From contig JALUUU010000120.1 in assembly GCA_027021185.1 (NCBI GenBank), positions 1 to 10,685 of the forward strand: DNA of 10,685 nt, read 5' to 3'. Origin of the DNA: an archaeon (GTDB lineage: Archaea; Hydrothermarchaeota; Hydrothermarchaeia; Hydrothermarchaeales; JALUUU01). This document shows, one piece after another, positions 5,075-10,685 of the stretch (its first letter is position 1; every line of letters starts with the position of its first letter). Below the pieces are notes generated by a model, which was given only the letters and a program-made list of their open reading frames with translations, was not told where the DNA came from and did not search any database. The position numbers and the translations under genes were made by a program.

Positions 5075-5656
5075 TCACCGGATATGATGGTCGATGCCCA
5101 TGTAGGCCTCTATGAACCTACGGATTCGGTATTCGTCGAACTGGTCGAACTTATCTATCCTCCCCCAGGCAGTGAGGGCTATTACGCTGTCCATTTCCGG
5201 ATAGGGGGCAAGGATAACGAGTTCGTATTCCGTCACAACCCTCGTGAGGTTCTCCACTAGCTCGTCACATTTTTCTTTTTCCAGGTTTCTGCAGTTGTAC
5301 TGGACTATTACTCCACCGTCTTCCAGGTTGTGGACCTGTAATTCTTTTTGTACCGTAGTGTTGTGGATCCCCCATTTAGCCAGGAATGAGTAATGAGGTC
5401 CTGAGGTGGGGGGATTGCTGTTGTAGGGCTCATGGGAATCTCCAGGCAGGATGTGCTTGTTGCCCATGTCAGGCACCATCTGACCAGGGCCTGATTCCAG
5501 AGGCTGTTCCTCCTCCGAGCCGAATCTCCCGCCGCTTAGAAGGGCGTATCCCAGGATGGATCCTAAAAATATCACAACGGCGAATATGGTAAAGGTAAGA
5601 TTCTTTTTCTCTGCTTTCCGGTTTCGTATCTTTTTTCCTCGTTTCCTTTTTACCAT
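5075..5656 (-). CDS. DUF3105 single-pass membrane protein
   Basis: A 193-residue protein with a very basic N-terminus (KRKRGKKIRNRK), one membrane helix at about 21-41 and an external domain of the DUF3105 family, whose function is unknown. Family hallmarks are visible: HEPYNSNPPTSGPHY (75-89), WGIHN (95-99), the VHNLEDGGVIVQY block (108-120), VILAPYP (147-153) and LTAWGR (161-166), and the C-terminal FIEAYMG. The VHNLE block usually continues with histidine (LEHG); here it is aspartate 113. C122 and C130 could pair in the external domain. The ATG at 5654-5656 has GAGG seven bases upstream. A TATA-like TTAAAATTAAA at 5685-5695 on the minus strand would give a short leader. It is a single gene, convergent with the metzincin-like gene and divergent from the OsmC gene. 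Family confidence is high; role unknown. Confidence 0.88.
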   Translation of the reverse strand: MVKRKRGKKIRNRKAEKKNLTFTIFAVVIFLGSILGYALLSGGRFGSEEEQPLESGPGQMVPDMGNKHILPGDSHEPYNSNPPTSGPHYSFLAKWGIHNTTVQKELQVHNLEDGGVIVQYNCRNLEKEKCDELVENLTRVVTEYELVILAPYPEMDSVIALTAWGRIDKFDQFDEYRIRRFIEAYMGIDHHIR

Positions 5657-5684
5657 TATAGCGCCTCATAAAGAATTACGTCCC

Positions 5685-5695
5685 TTTAATTTTAA
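5685..5695 (-). promoter_or_regulatory. Candidate TATA box of the DUF3105 gene
   Basis: Minus strand TTAAAATTAAA, about 30-40 bases before the ATG at 5656. Transcription would begin near 5665, close to the GAGG ribosome site at 5664-5667, so the leader would be only about 10 bases long. Confidence 0.4.
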
Positions 5696-5830
5696 GATTT
5701 TCCTCCCCCGAATCCCCATCTGAGCCGTGCCTAAAGTATGAACTCTGCCATCACGGTAATTAGATTGTAGACAACCCAATGCCCATATTACTCGAAAAAT
5801 TTTTAAGAAAGTGGCATATTTTTGTTAAAA

Positions 5831-5846
5831 ATTCAAATTTTTGAAT
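5831..5846. promoter_or_regulatory. Inverted repeat ATTCAAA-TT-TTTGAAT, candidate operator
   Basis: Two perfect seven-base arms separated by two bases, ending six bases before the TATA box of the OsmC gene (5852-5861). The location over the BRE/upstream face suits a dimeric regulator such as a winged-helix repressor or activator. A/T-rich composition makes chance partly possible. Confidence 0.45.
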
Positions 5847-5851
5847 AAAAA

Positions 5852-5861
5852 TAATTATATA
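5852..5861 (+). promoter_or_regulatory. TATA box of the OsmC-family gene
   Basis: AATAATTATATATGTATAC around 5849-5866 contains a strong TATA element. Initiation would fall near 5883-5887, giving a leader of about 20-25 bases that carries AGGAGGG. A second TATA-like stretch (CGAAAAATTTTTAAG, 5793-5807) lies further upstream. Confidence 0.6.
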
Positions 5862-5893
5862 TGTATACTTCCTAAACCATTGTAATTCTCTAT

Positions 5894-5900
5894 AGGAGGG
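5894..5900 (+). promoter_or_regulatory. Strong Shine-Dalgarno of the OsmC-family gene
   Basis: AGGAGGG seven bases before ATG 5908. Together with the consensus-like TATA box it suggests high expression. ATG 5914 in the same frame is less well spaced. Confidence 0.8.
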
Positions 5901-5907
5901 CGAAAGT

Positions 5908-6441
5908 ATGAAAATGATAAATGGAGTGGATGTGGAATACCTCCAGAAAGTCGTTGAAGCGGTGAAGGCGAATCCTGACCTGGGTAAGACCATCTGGAGG
6001 GCAAGTACTAAGTGGAAGGGGGGCTTCAAAGGAGAGGCTAGAATAAGGGACTTTGTCGTGGATATGGACGAGCCAGAAGACCTTGGTGGGACTAACACCG
6101 CGCCCAACATGGTGGAAATGGTTTTGGGGGCCTATGGGTGCTGCCTGACTGTGGGGTATGTTATGAATGCCGCCGTGCGGGGCATTGAAATCGCCAAGCT
6201 GGAGATAGAGGTTGAGGGAAATATAGATCTGCCGGGATTTCTGGCCCTGGAGCCACCGGAGAAAGTATGGCCAGGGTTCACAGAGGTACGCGCCAGGGTG
6301 TTCCTGAAAACAAAAGCCCCCTTAAGCAAGGAAGAGCTTCAGGACCTTCACGATGCTGTGCTTAAGACTTCCCCGGTCGGAAGCATCCTGAAGAACCCGG
6401 TTAAAGTCATCACAGAGCTTGAGCCCCGGAGATTTGTATAG
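5908..6441 (+). CDS. OsmC/Ohr-superfamily protein lacking the second cysteine
   Basis: A 177-residue cytosolic protein of the OsmC family, thiol-dependent peroxide-reducing or sulfur-handling proteins that form intertwined dimers. The core motif is GGTNTAPNMVEMVLGAYGCC (60-79), where one of C78/C79 occupies the usual peroxidatic position at the start of the long central helix. The second conserved region, normally around a CPV motif, reads KTSPVGSILKNPV (153-165) with serine at 155, so the classical cysteine pair is absent. The vicinal C78-C79 pair is unusual. An N-terminal extension of about 28 residues precedes the first beta strand (IWRASTKWKGGF). The protein may be a non-peroxidase OsmC subtype, or may use a C78-C79 disulfide or external thiol. 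The gene stands alone with its own promoter, a candidate operator and a T-tract terminator. Sulfur-transporter neighbours allow a role in reactive sulfur handling, but this is inference. Confidence 0.88.
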   Translation: MKMINGVDVEYLQKVVEAVKANPDLGKTIWRASTKWKGGFKGEARIRDFVVDMDEPEDLGGTNTAPNMVEMVLGAYGCCLTVGYVMNAAVRGIEIAKLEIEVEGNIDLPGFLALEPPEKVWPGFTEVRARVFLKTKAPLSKEELQDLHDAVLKTSPVGSILKNPVKVITELEPRRFV

Positions 6442-6473
6442 GGTGCAGGGCCTCGATTAATGGACTGAAACCT

Positions 6474-6491
6474 ATTTTTTCTTTTTTTCTT
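6474..6491 (+). terminator. T-tract terminator after the OsmC-family gene
   Basis: ATTTTTTCTTTTTTTCTT begins about 30 bases after the stop codon. Archaeal RNA polymerase terminates at such U-runs without needing a hairpin. The remaining gap to 6560 shows no further gene. Confidence 0.7.
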
Positions 6492-6560
6492 ATCTCCTTG
6501 TATACCCCTAGGGCAGGGTCGGAATCTCGCGCTCTATACTCCCAACGCATCTAATTCTCC

Positions 6561-7490
6561 CTACAGTGGTCCTGTATACCTCGCCCCTATGTACAGAAGC
6601 ACTCCCCCGAGGAATCCTTTGAGCCACCGCTCTTTGAAGAATTGGGAGGCCCACGGCCCCAGGACTGAGCCCGCAACCACGCCGATGAGCTCAAGCCCGA
6701 GGAGAATCCAATCCGCCCTCACCCCAAGCTGAAGATATGTTAGTATGCTGGTTATCATGGCAACGATTACCGCAACAGCCGATGTTCCCGCAACGATGAA
6801 CATGGGCAAGCCGATTATGCTCGTCATAAATGGGACATATAGAAAACCGCCGCCGACCCCTATAGCTGCTGAGAAGGCGGCAATTATGGCCCCGGCAGCG
6901 AAGGTTGTAGCAGGGCTGAAGCTGAACTCCTCGCCGCAGAAGATGAATCTCACCCGGGTAATGGACTTCTCCAGGGTGTTGACGCCGTAAGAAAACTCTC
7001 CAGATACTGAGGCGGCCTCCCCTCTCATCCTCATCATTTTTTCGTATCTCACCGATGCCCTAGAGATCCTGTCCCGGCTTTTAAGGAAGCCCGGAGTAGT
7101 TTCGTACAGGACTTTAAGAGCAATCATGAGAACCATGAGTCCGAAGTAGAACTTGTATCGCTCAATACCCCCAAGGTAAGTCTTGGAAAAAACAGCTCCG
7201 ATCACAGCCCCCGCCACACTTCCCAGGCCCAGGGAAAGGCCCAGCAGGAGCACTATTCGCCTCATCTTAATGTAGCTCCTGATAGCCACCAGGCTGCTCG
7301 TCCCCACCATGAACTGATTCATCACTTTAATAATGTTGGCGTCGCCGATGCCCATGAGGGTTATATGTCCAACACCGGAGAGGATTCCCCCGGCTGCCCC
7401 CACCGTTGAGAAGACGAATCCCACAAAGACCGCCCACAGTACCACCAGCACAGGGCTTGCCTCGATTCCAGCAGAGTCGTAATACACCAT
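6561..7490 (-). CDS. TauE/SafE-family permease (sulfite/organosulfur exporter-like)
   Basis: A 309-residue polytopic membrane protein of the TauE/SafE family, exporters or importers of sulfite, sulfonates and related anions. The two inverted half-repeats each carry the glycine-rich re-entrant motif: STVGAAGGILSGVGHITLMGI (28-48) and AIGVGGGFLYVPFMTSIIG (209-227). Between them lies a long hydrophilic loop of about 60 residues (131-192) rich in charged residues (SRDRISRASVRYEKMMRMRG). It contains one cysteine (C185, FCGEEF) and is longer than in compact family members. The ATG at 7488-7490 has GGGGTTGAG just upstream as a weak ribosome site. The TATA box is shared with the divergent CPIC membrane-protein gene. 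Substrate is not determinable from sequence; the sulfur theme of the window makes sulfite or a sulfonate reasonable. Confidence 0.88.
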   Translation of the reverse strand: MVYYDSAGIEASPVLVVLWAVFVGFVFSTVGAAGGILSGVGHITLMGIGDANIIKVMNQFMVGTSSLVAIRSYIKMRRIVLLLGLSLGLGSVAGAVIGAVFSKTYLGGIERYKFYFGLMVLMIALKVLYETTPGFLKSRDRISRASVRYEKMMRMRGEAASVSGEFSYGVNTLEKSITRVRFIFCGEEFSFSPATTFAAGAIIAAFSAAIGVGGGFLYVPFMTSIIGLPMFIVAGTSAVAVIVAMITSILTYLQLGVRADWILLGLELIGVVAGSVLGPWASQFFKERWLKGFLGGVLLYIGARYTGPL

Positions 7491-7542
7491 CTCAACCCCG
7501 TTCGTTCAACGCCGCTCTCTCGTTTTACCGGGATCTACCTCA

Positions 7543-7551
7543 ATTTTATAT
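7543..7551. promoter_or_regulatory. TATA element that can serve both divergent genes
   Basis: Plus strand TTTTATATT lies about 29 bases before the ATG at 7576, fitting a leaderless transcript. The same bases read AATATAAAA on the minus strand, about 58 bases before the ATG at 7490, giving a leader of about 30 bases. One TBP site could fire in both directions. Confidence 0.5.
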
Positions 7552-7575
7552 TCATGCACTTCTTATCTCAATCCC

Positions 7576-7998
7576 ATGGAGAAAAAAAATAAATCACTAC
7601 TGGTAGCCGCCTTAACCAGCATGCTGCTCTTCATCGTCTTCGGGATCCCCACAGATCTCATCCCTAACAGTCTGTATATCCGGATGATTCCCGCCACCCC
7701 CCTTGACTATGTTTTCTTAGGAGCCACATCCGTGATGCTAGGAGGATATGTGGGACTGCTTTATTACAAGAGATCCGGGGGGCCGAGAGAGGACCTGGCG
7801 GCTATGGGAGGGGGCCTAGCAGGGATCTTCGCCTTTGGCTGTCCCATATGCAACGCCCTCCTGGTTTCTCTAATTGGATCTTCCGCTCTCTTAACGTATT
7901 ACGAACCTGTGCGTCCTCTGATGGGCTTCCTGGGGATGGCTCTTCTAGGGGGGGCATTGTATCTGAAGGTGAGATGCAGAGAGTGCCGTGCTAAGTGA
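7576..7998 (+). CDS. Small four-helix membrane protein with intramembrane CPIC motif
   Basis: A 140-residue integral membrane protein with hydrophobic segments at about 8-24, 43-64, 78-104 and 115-131. The third carries FGCPICNALLV (87-97), a CxxC pair (C89, C92) with the proline order of thioredoxin-like and DsbD-like redox sites, but inside a membrane helix. A second CxxC, RCREC (C134, C137), ends the chain on a short basic tail, probably cytosolic. The two pairs could relay electrons or hold a metal. I do not recognise a named family; the layout recalls small uncharacterised membrane proteins with a GCPIC helix. The ATG at 7576 has no ribosome site but sits the right distance from a TATA box for a leaderless message. 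Divergent from the TauE/SafE gene and 40 bases before the large regulator on the same strand. Confidence 0.72.
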   Translation: MEKKNKSLLVAALTSMLLFIVFGIPTDLIPNSLYIRMIPATPLDYVFLGATSVMLGGYVGLLYYKRSGGPREDLAAMGGGLAGIFAFGCPICNALLVSLIGSSALLTYYEPVRPLMGFLGMALLGGALYLKVRCRECRAK

Positions 7999-7999
7999 A

Positions 8000-8012
8000 C
8001 GAAAAGTATATC
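8000..8012 (+). promoter_or_regulatory. Candidate TATA box of the membrane-anchored regulator
   Basis: CGAAAAGTATATC lies about 27-30 bases before ATG 8039, which has no Shine-Dalgarno. The spacing fits a leaderless transcript, so the regulator may be expressed independently of the CPIC gene. Confidence 0.5.
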
Positions 8013-8038
8013 GCCTCCATGGACCCAAGACTTAAAGA

Positions 8039-10072
8039 ATGGTTCACGAACTTCTTCTGACTCTGGAGCTCATCCTCACTGCGATTATAATCCTAGCTGT
8101 GTCGGTGCTTTACACTAGGATAACCATCCCCGAGGTCAGGTTCAGGTTGAGCTTTTTAATAGCAGCTTTCTCGGCGTTCTTCGTGGCCCTTCTTTTCCAC
8201 GCCGCCGCCACCAGGGGATATATGCCGGCTGTCACACTGTTCTACGAGCACATATTCGGGATAGTGTTTTTTGCTTTGCTGGGAAGTACGGGTCTCCTTC
8301 ATTTCCTTGAGAAAAAGTACCAGAGGCTTGTCGCAAATGCCACTTATGCCTTCGTTGGTTTCGTATTAGCAGCCTCCCTCGCCGTCCAGATATATGCCTT
8401 CTCCATCGGCGAGACATACAGCCTTGGGACAAGGGAGATCGTGCTGTCTCATGTCCTTCAGATAAGCATACTCCTACTGGTGACAGGGATAATACTGAGA
8501 AGAATAATGGTCACTGACTCTTATCTGACCCCCCTTACCCTTCACAGGAGGTACCCCTTCGGCATAGCCGCGGTCCTCATGATGTTCGCAGTGGCGGCCC
8601 ACATAGGAAACATCACCATCTCTCATCCTCCGGGGCACCTTGTCAGCTTCTTCGAGTCAGCCCTGGTTCTCCCTGCCCTCACCATCATCGCCACGTATAT
8701 AATCTTCTCATATCGTTCTCAGATAGGCCTCTATGCCGATGTCCACGTGGAGAAATGTGAGTGCGATTACTGCAAGGCGAGAAGGGAGTACAGGAAAGTC
8801 TGGAGCATGGTTGAAGCCCTCAACCATGTCGTCAGGCAGGTTTACTATTCCCCTGTAGACGTGGGGATCGGCGCGAGGGAAGTCTTGTTTAGCGAATTTC
8901 TTAACAGCACAGGCCTCTCCTCCTTATTCAGCAAAACAAGGATGGAGCTCAGGAAAGCAAAGTTTCTCGCAATACCCCAGAAATATGAGCTTCTATACGG
9001 CATCAGCAATAAAATCTTGGAGTTTTTTGCAGCCCATAAAGAAATGATTAACGAGGCCCAGCTCTATCACCTGGTGAATTTCCTTGACTCAATCTACGCC
9101 CACAGGGGGGAGCGTTCACTGGACTTTAAGCCTCACTGGACTCTGCTTTCCCAGGTGGCCCGTGCCCTCGGAGACAGAGGCCGTGAGCACATCGAGAAGC
9201 TATCTAGCTGGGACCTGGCAACAACCTATGCCTACTTTGAGACGCGCCACCGCACTGGAATCCGGGTTCTAGACGAGTCCCTCGGGGGCATAGGTACCCA
9301 TGAGTTCCTGTTAAACGTGTCTTCCGAAGTCTCCGGGAACAGGATCCTCCATCCAATAATAAAGAACAGCCTCCACAGCTGGAGAAACGTCATATACGTC
9401 ACATCCGACCCCGTGGCAAAGATATTAAAGGATCTAGAGGAGGAACGCGGCTTCCTCGAGGACAACAGGCTTCGGATCATCACCCTCATGAAAAGTGATA
9501 AGCAGGATATTCCGGGGGTACAGTTTTCCACCGCCGGGGACCTCATAGATTCTTTACGAAAAGGCATCGAGGCCTTTCCCCTGAGCACCGTTTTCCTGGT
9601 GATTGACCTCAACCCTATCGCTATATCTTACAGCCCCTCTAGGATCCACGATTTTATTAAGAGGCTCACCGCCCTGCGCTTTGAACAGAAACTTGTGGTA
9701 TCTGCCCTGGTCACGAAGAACATTCCGCCCTTATCCATGGACATTTTAAGGGATGAGGCGGACATCGTCCTCGTCCATAGGCTAGCGGAGGGGAAACACG
9801 TCACGGACATCGTTAAGCCTGAATCCCTCGCCGAAGAACCTCTCGAAAAAGACCTCTTTGCGGTATTGCAGCTGATATATAAAGAGAACAACCGGGGGAG
9901 AAAACCCTCTATCACCGAGGTGTCTGAGGCTTTCTCGATAACCCCAAAGACAGCCAGGAAAAGAATAAAATCCCTGAGGAGACTGGGGCTTGTGGAGATT
10001 GAGAAATCCGGCAGATACAGGGTAGTTAGGATAACAGACCGGGGGAGGCAAAGGGTTCTTCATAAGGAGTAG
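8039..10072 (+). CDS. Membrane-anchored regulator: seven-helix sensor, degenerate RAD55/KaiC domain, winged helix
   Basis: A 677-residue protein. Residues 1-228 hold about seven membrane helices (near 4-24, 36-56, 66-90, 100-120, 137-154, 173-190, 204-225) with membrane histidines H71, H138 and H188 and the motif RRYPFG (170-175). All are shared with the membrane protein at 2191-2965. A KCECDYCKARREY segment follows (C240, C242, C245: CxCxxC), then a helical region (255-395). Residues about 405-590 resemble a RAD55/KaiC-type RecA fold: TGIRVLDESLGG (406-417) matches the usual GIPGLDELLGG, and TVFLVIDLNP (517-526) matches the Walker B strand. The P-loop place reads VSSEVSGNRIL (427-437) without GKT, so ATP binding is probably lost. 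Residues about 603-677 form a winged helix (SITEVSEAFSITPKTARKRI then LGLVEIEKSGRYRV). It is probably a one-component, membrane-tethered transcription regulator. Ligand and targets unknown. Confidence 0.8.
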   Translation: MVHELLLTLELILTAIIILAVSVLYTRITIPEVRFRLSFLIAAFSAFFVALLFHAAATRGYMPAVTLFYEHIFGIVFFALLGSTGLLHFLEKKYQRLVANATYAFVGFVLAASLAVQIYAFSIGETYSLGTREIVLSHVLQISILLLVTGIILRRIMVTDSYLTPLTLHRRYPFGIAAVLMMFAVAAHIGNITISHPPGHLVSFFESALVLPALTIIATYIIFSYRSQIGLYADVHVEKCECDYCKARREYRKVWSMVEALNHVVRQVYYSPVDVGIGAREVLFSEFLNSTGLSSLFSKTRMELRKAKFLAIPQKYELLYGISNKILEFFAAHKEMINEAQLYHLVNFLDSIYAHRGERSLDFKPHWTLLSQVARALGDRGREHIEKLSSWDLATTYAYFETRHRTGIRVLDESLGGIGTHEFLLNVSSEVSGNRILHPIIKNSLHSWRNVIYVTSDPVAKILKDLEEERGFLEDNRLRIITLMKSDKQDIPGVQFSTAGDLIDSLRKGIEAFPLSTVFLVIDLNPIAISYSPSRIHDFIKRLTALRFEQKLVVSALVTKNIPPLSMDILRDEADIVLVHRLAEGKHVTDIVKPESLAEEPLEKDLFAVLQLIYKENNRGRKPSITEVSEAFSITPKTARKRIKSLRRLGLVEIEKSGRYRVVRITDRGRQRVLHKE

Positions 10073-10080
10073 CCCACAGC

Positions 10081-10100
10081 TTTGGTTGTTTTGTTTAGTT
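10081..10100 (+). terminator. T-rich terminator after the regulator gene
   Basis: TTTGGTTGTTTTGTTTAGTT begins nine bases after the TAG at 10070-10072 and is followed by a second pyrimidine stretch (CCCCCTTCTT). It is consistent with U-run termination before the separate cytochrome promoter. Confidence 0.5.
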
Positions 10101-10133
10101 CCCCCTTCTTACCGGTGTTTTACCGATATCTGA

Positions 10134-10140
10134 TTATACA
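10134..10140 (+). promoter_or_regulatory. Candidate TATA box of the cytochrome c gene
   Basis: TTATACA, about 29 bases before ATG 10166, would start transcription within a few bases of that codon. This supports the 10166 start with a leaderless or near-leaderless message. Confidence 0.4.
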
Positions 10141-10165
10141 CAGGTAACCAAAGAAAGAATCGGTG

Positions 10166-10685
10166 ATGGAAATGAGAATGACGAGAGCACTGCTGATGGT
10201 CTTTACTTTAATCCTCCTCAGTGGAATAGGGGCTGTTTATGCCCACTCCGAAGAGGTTAGCGAGAAATACGAGAAGGCGGTTAACCCCGTTGAGGTCACC
10301 GAGGACTCCCTGGAAGCCGGAAAGAACATATATGCCCAGAAGTGCGCAGCGTGCCATGGAGCGGACGGCAAGGGAACCTCCCCCGGTATGCCTGATTTCA
10401 CCGACCACGGGATGATGGAAGAGATGGGAGAAAGCGTGATGTTCCAGAAGATCTCTGAAGGCGTTCCTGGCACACCAATGCCTCCCTGGGAGGATGCCCT
10501 TACAGAGGAAGAGCGCTGGATGGTCATCAACTACATCAACACTATGCACCATGGAGAAGAAGGCCCTGGAGAGGTGGCTCATACGGACGAGATACCTCAT
10601 GCAGACGAGGCTGATTCCGGGGCCCAGGATTTCGCCGCCGCTCCCGAGAAAGGGATATGCGGCCCGACAGCGATACTGTTTCTTG
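10166..10685 (+). CDS. Secreted mono-heme cytochrome c with CGP-type C-terminal sorting tail, 3' end outside window
   Basis: Partial gene, 173 codons visible. A signal peptide (about 5-26, RALLMVFTLILLSGIGAVYA then HSEE) directs export. CAACH (60-64) is the covalent heme c site, and GTPMPPW (102-108) supplies the distal methionine (M105), with the flanking EERWMVINYI helix typical of small class I cytochromes c. A His/Glu/Asp-rich linker (about 128-162: HHGEEGPGEVAHTDEIPHADEAD) leads to EKGICGPTAILFL at the edge. The linker and CGP followed by a hydrophobic run match the CGP-CTERM type of tail described in Thermococcales, thought to fix exported proteins to the membrane. Three in-frame ATGs (10166, 10172, 10178) are possible. 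The TATA box at 10134 favours the first; GGTGATG at 10162-10168 could serve 10178. Probably an extracellular, membrane-tethered electron carrier. Its redox partner is unknown. Confidence 0.88.
   Translation, partial: MEMRMTRALLMVFTLILLSGIGAVYAHSEEVSEKYEKAVNPVEVTEDSLEAGKNIYAQKCAACHGADGKGTSPGMPDFTDHGMMEEMGESVMFQKISEGVPGTPMPPWEDALTEEERWMVINYINTMHHGEEGPGEVAHTDEIPHADEADSGAQDFAAAPEKGICGPTAILFL

Noticed and set aside
6515..6540. tRNA T-arm-like stretch GGGTCGGAATCTCGCG in the gap after the OsmC gene
   Set aside because: The would-be stem bases do not pair and no anticodon or acceptor arm could be found on either side.
8019..8060. 13-codon ORF (MDPRLKEWFTNFF) overlapping the regulator start
   Set aside because: It has no ribosome site, overlaps the regulator ATG out of frame, and lies at or before the predicted transcription start.
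9232..9612. 126-residue open frame antisense to the regulator
   Set aside because: It overlaps the KaiC-like domain of a continuous 677-residue gene; composition (Arg/Ser-rich) is typical of a shadow frame.
10110..10166. ACCGAT ... ATCGGT inverted repeat around the cytochrome promoter
   Set aside because: Arms are only six bases with about 30 bases between them, straddling the TATA box; too short to call an operator or hairpin.
10208..10600. 130-residue open frame antisense to the cytochrome c gene
   Set aside because: The opposite strand has a signal peptide, CAACH heme site and methionine ligand in a continuous frame. The antisense frame shows no motif and no ribosome site.

Overview
The window looks archaeal, probably euryarchaeal. 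The evidence is A/T-rich TATA boxes with purine-rich BRE-like flanks upstream of most starts, several apparently leaderless genes, T-tract terminators, a RAD55/KaiC-like fold joined to a winged helix, and a cytochrome c ending in a CGP-type sorting tail of the kind known from Thermococcales. The lineage cannot be fixed further from the sequence. No rRNA, tRNA, CRISPR array or insertion sequence was found, and no gap between genes exceeds about 250 bases.

Layout: (1) Bases 1-2016, minus strand, are a sulfur-transport operon read from right to left: a YeeE/YedE (TsuA-like) transporter, a TusA-family sulfur carrier, and a secreted or membrane-anchored protein with a GEAPGY hexapeptide repeat that runs off the left edge. 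(2) Bases 2191-4223, plus strand, hold a polytopic membrane protein followed by a NirJ/AhbC-like radical SAM/SPASM protein with a C-terminal PCP_red-like domain. Both are broken in this sequence, by one and two single-base shifts respectively, each correctable in a homopolymer. (3) Bases 4287-5024 encode an exported metzincin-like protein lacking the first zinc histidine. (4) Bases 5075-5656, minus, encode a DUF3105 protein. (5) Bases 5908-6441, plus, encode an OsmC-family protein behind a strong promoter and an inverted repeat. (6) Bases 6561-7490, minus, encode a TauE/SafE permease, divergent from a small membrane protein with an intramembrane CPIC motif (7576-7998). (7) Bases 8039-10072 encode a 677-residue membrane-anchored regulator: seven-helix sensor, CxCxxC, degenerate RAD55/KaiC domain and winged helix. 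(8) Bases 10166-10685 encode a secreted mono-heme cytochrome c with a CGP C-terminal tail, truncated by the right edge.

How the genes may fit together: two sulfur-compound transporters of different families, a TusA carrier, an OsmC protein and a CPxC membrane protein give the window a sulfur/thiol theme. The cytochrome c and the heme-pathway-like radical SAM enzyme add a tetrapyrrole theme. The most interesting link is that the broken membrane protein at 2191-2965 is a paralogue of the sensor half of the 677-residue regulator. Both keep three membrane histidines and a YPFG motif, so this appears to be an undescribed membrane module, perhaps binding heme or metal, that exists alone (beside the radical SAM gene) and fused to a transcriptional output (beside the cytochrome c). 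That functional reading is inference.
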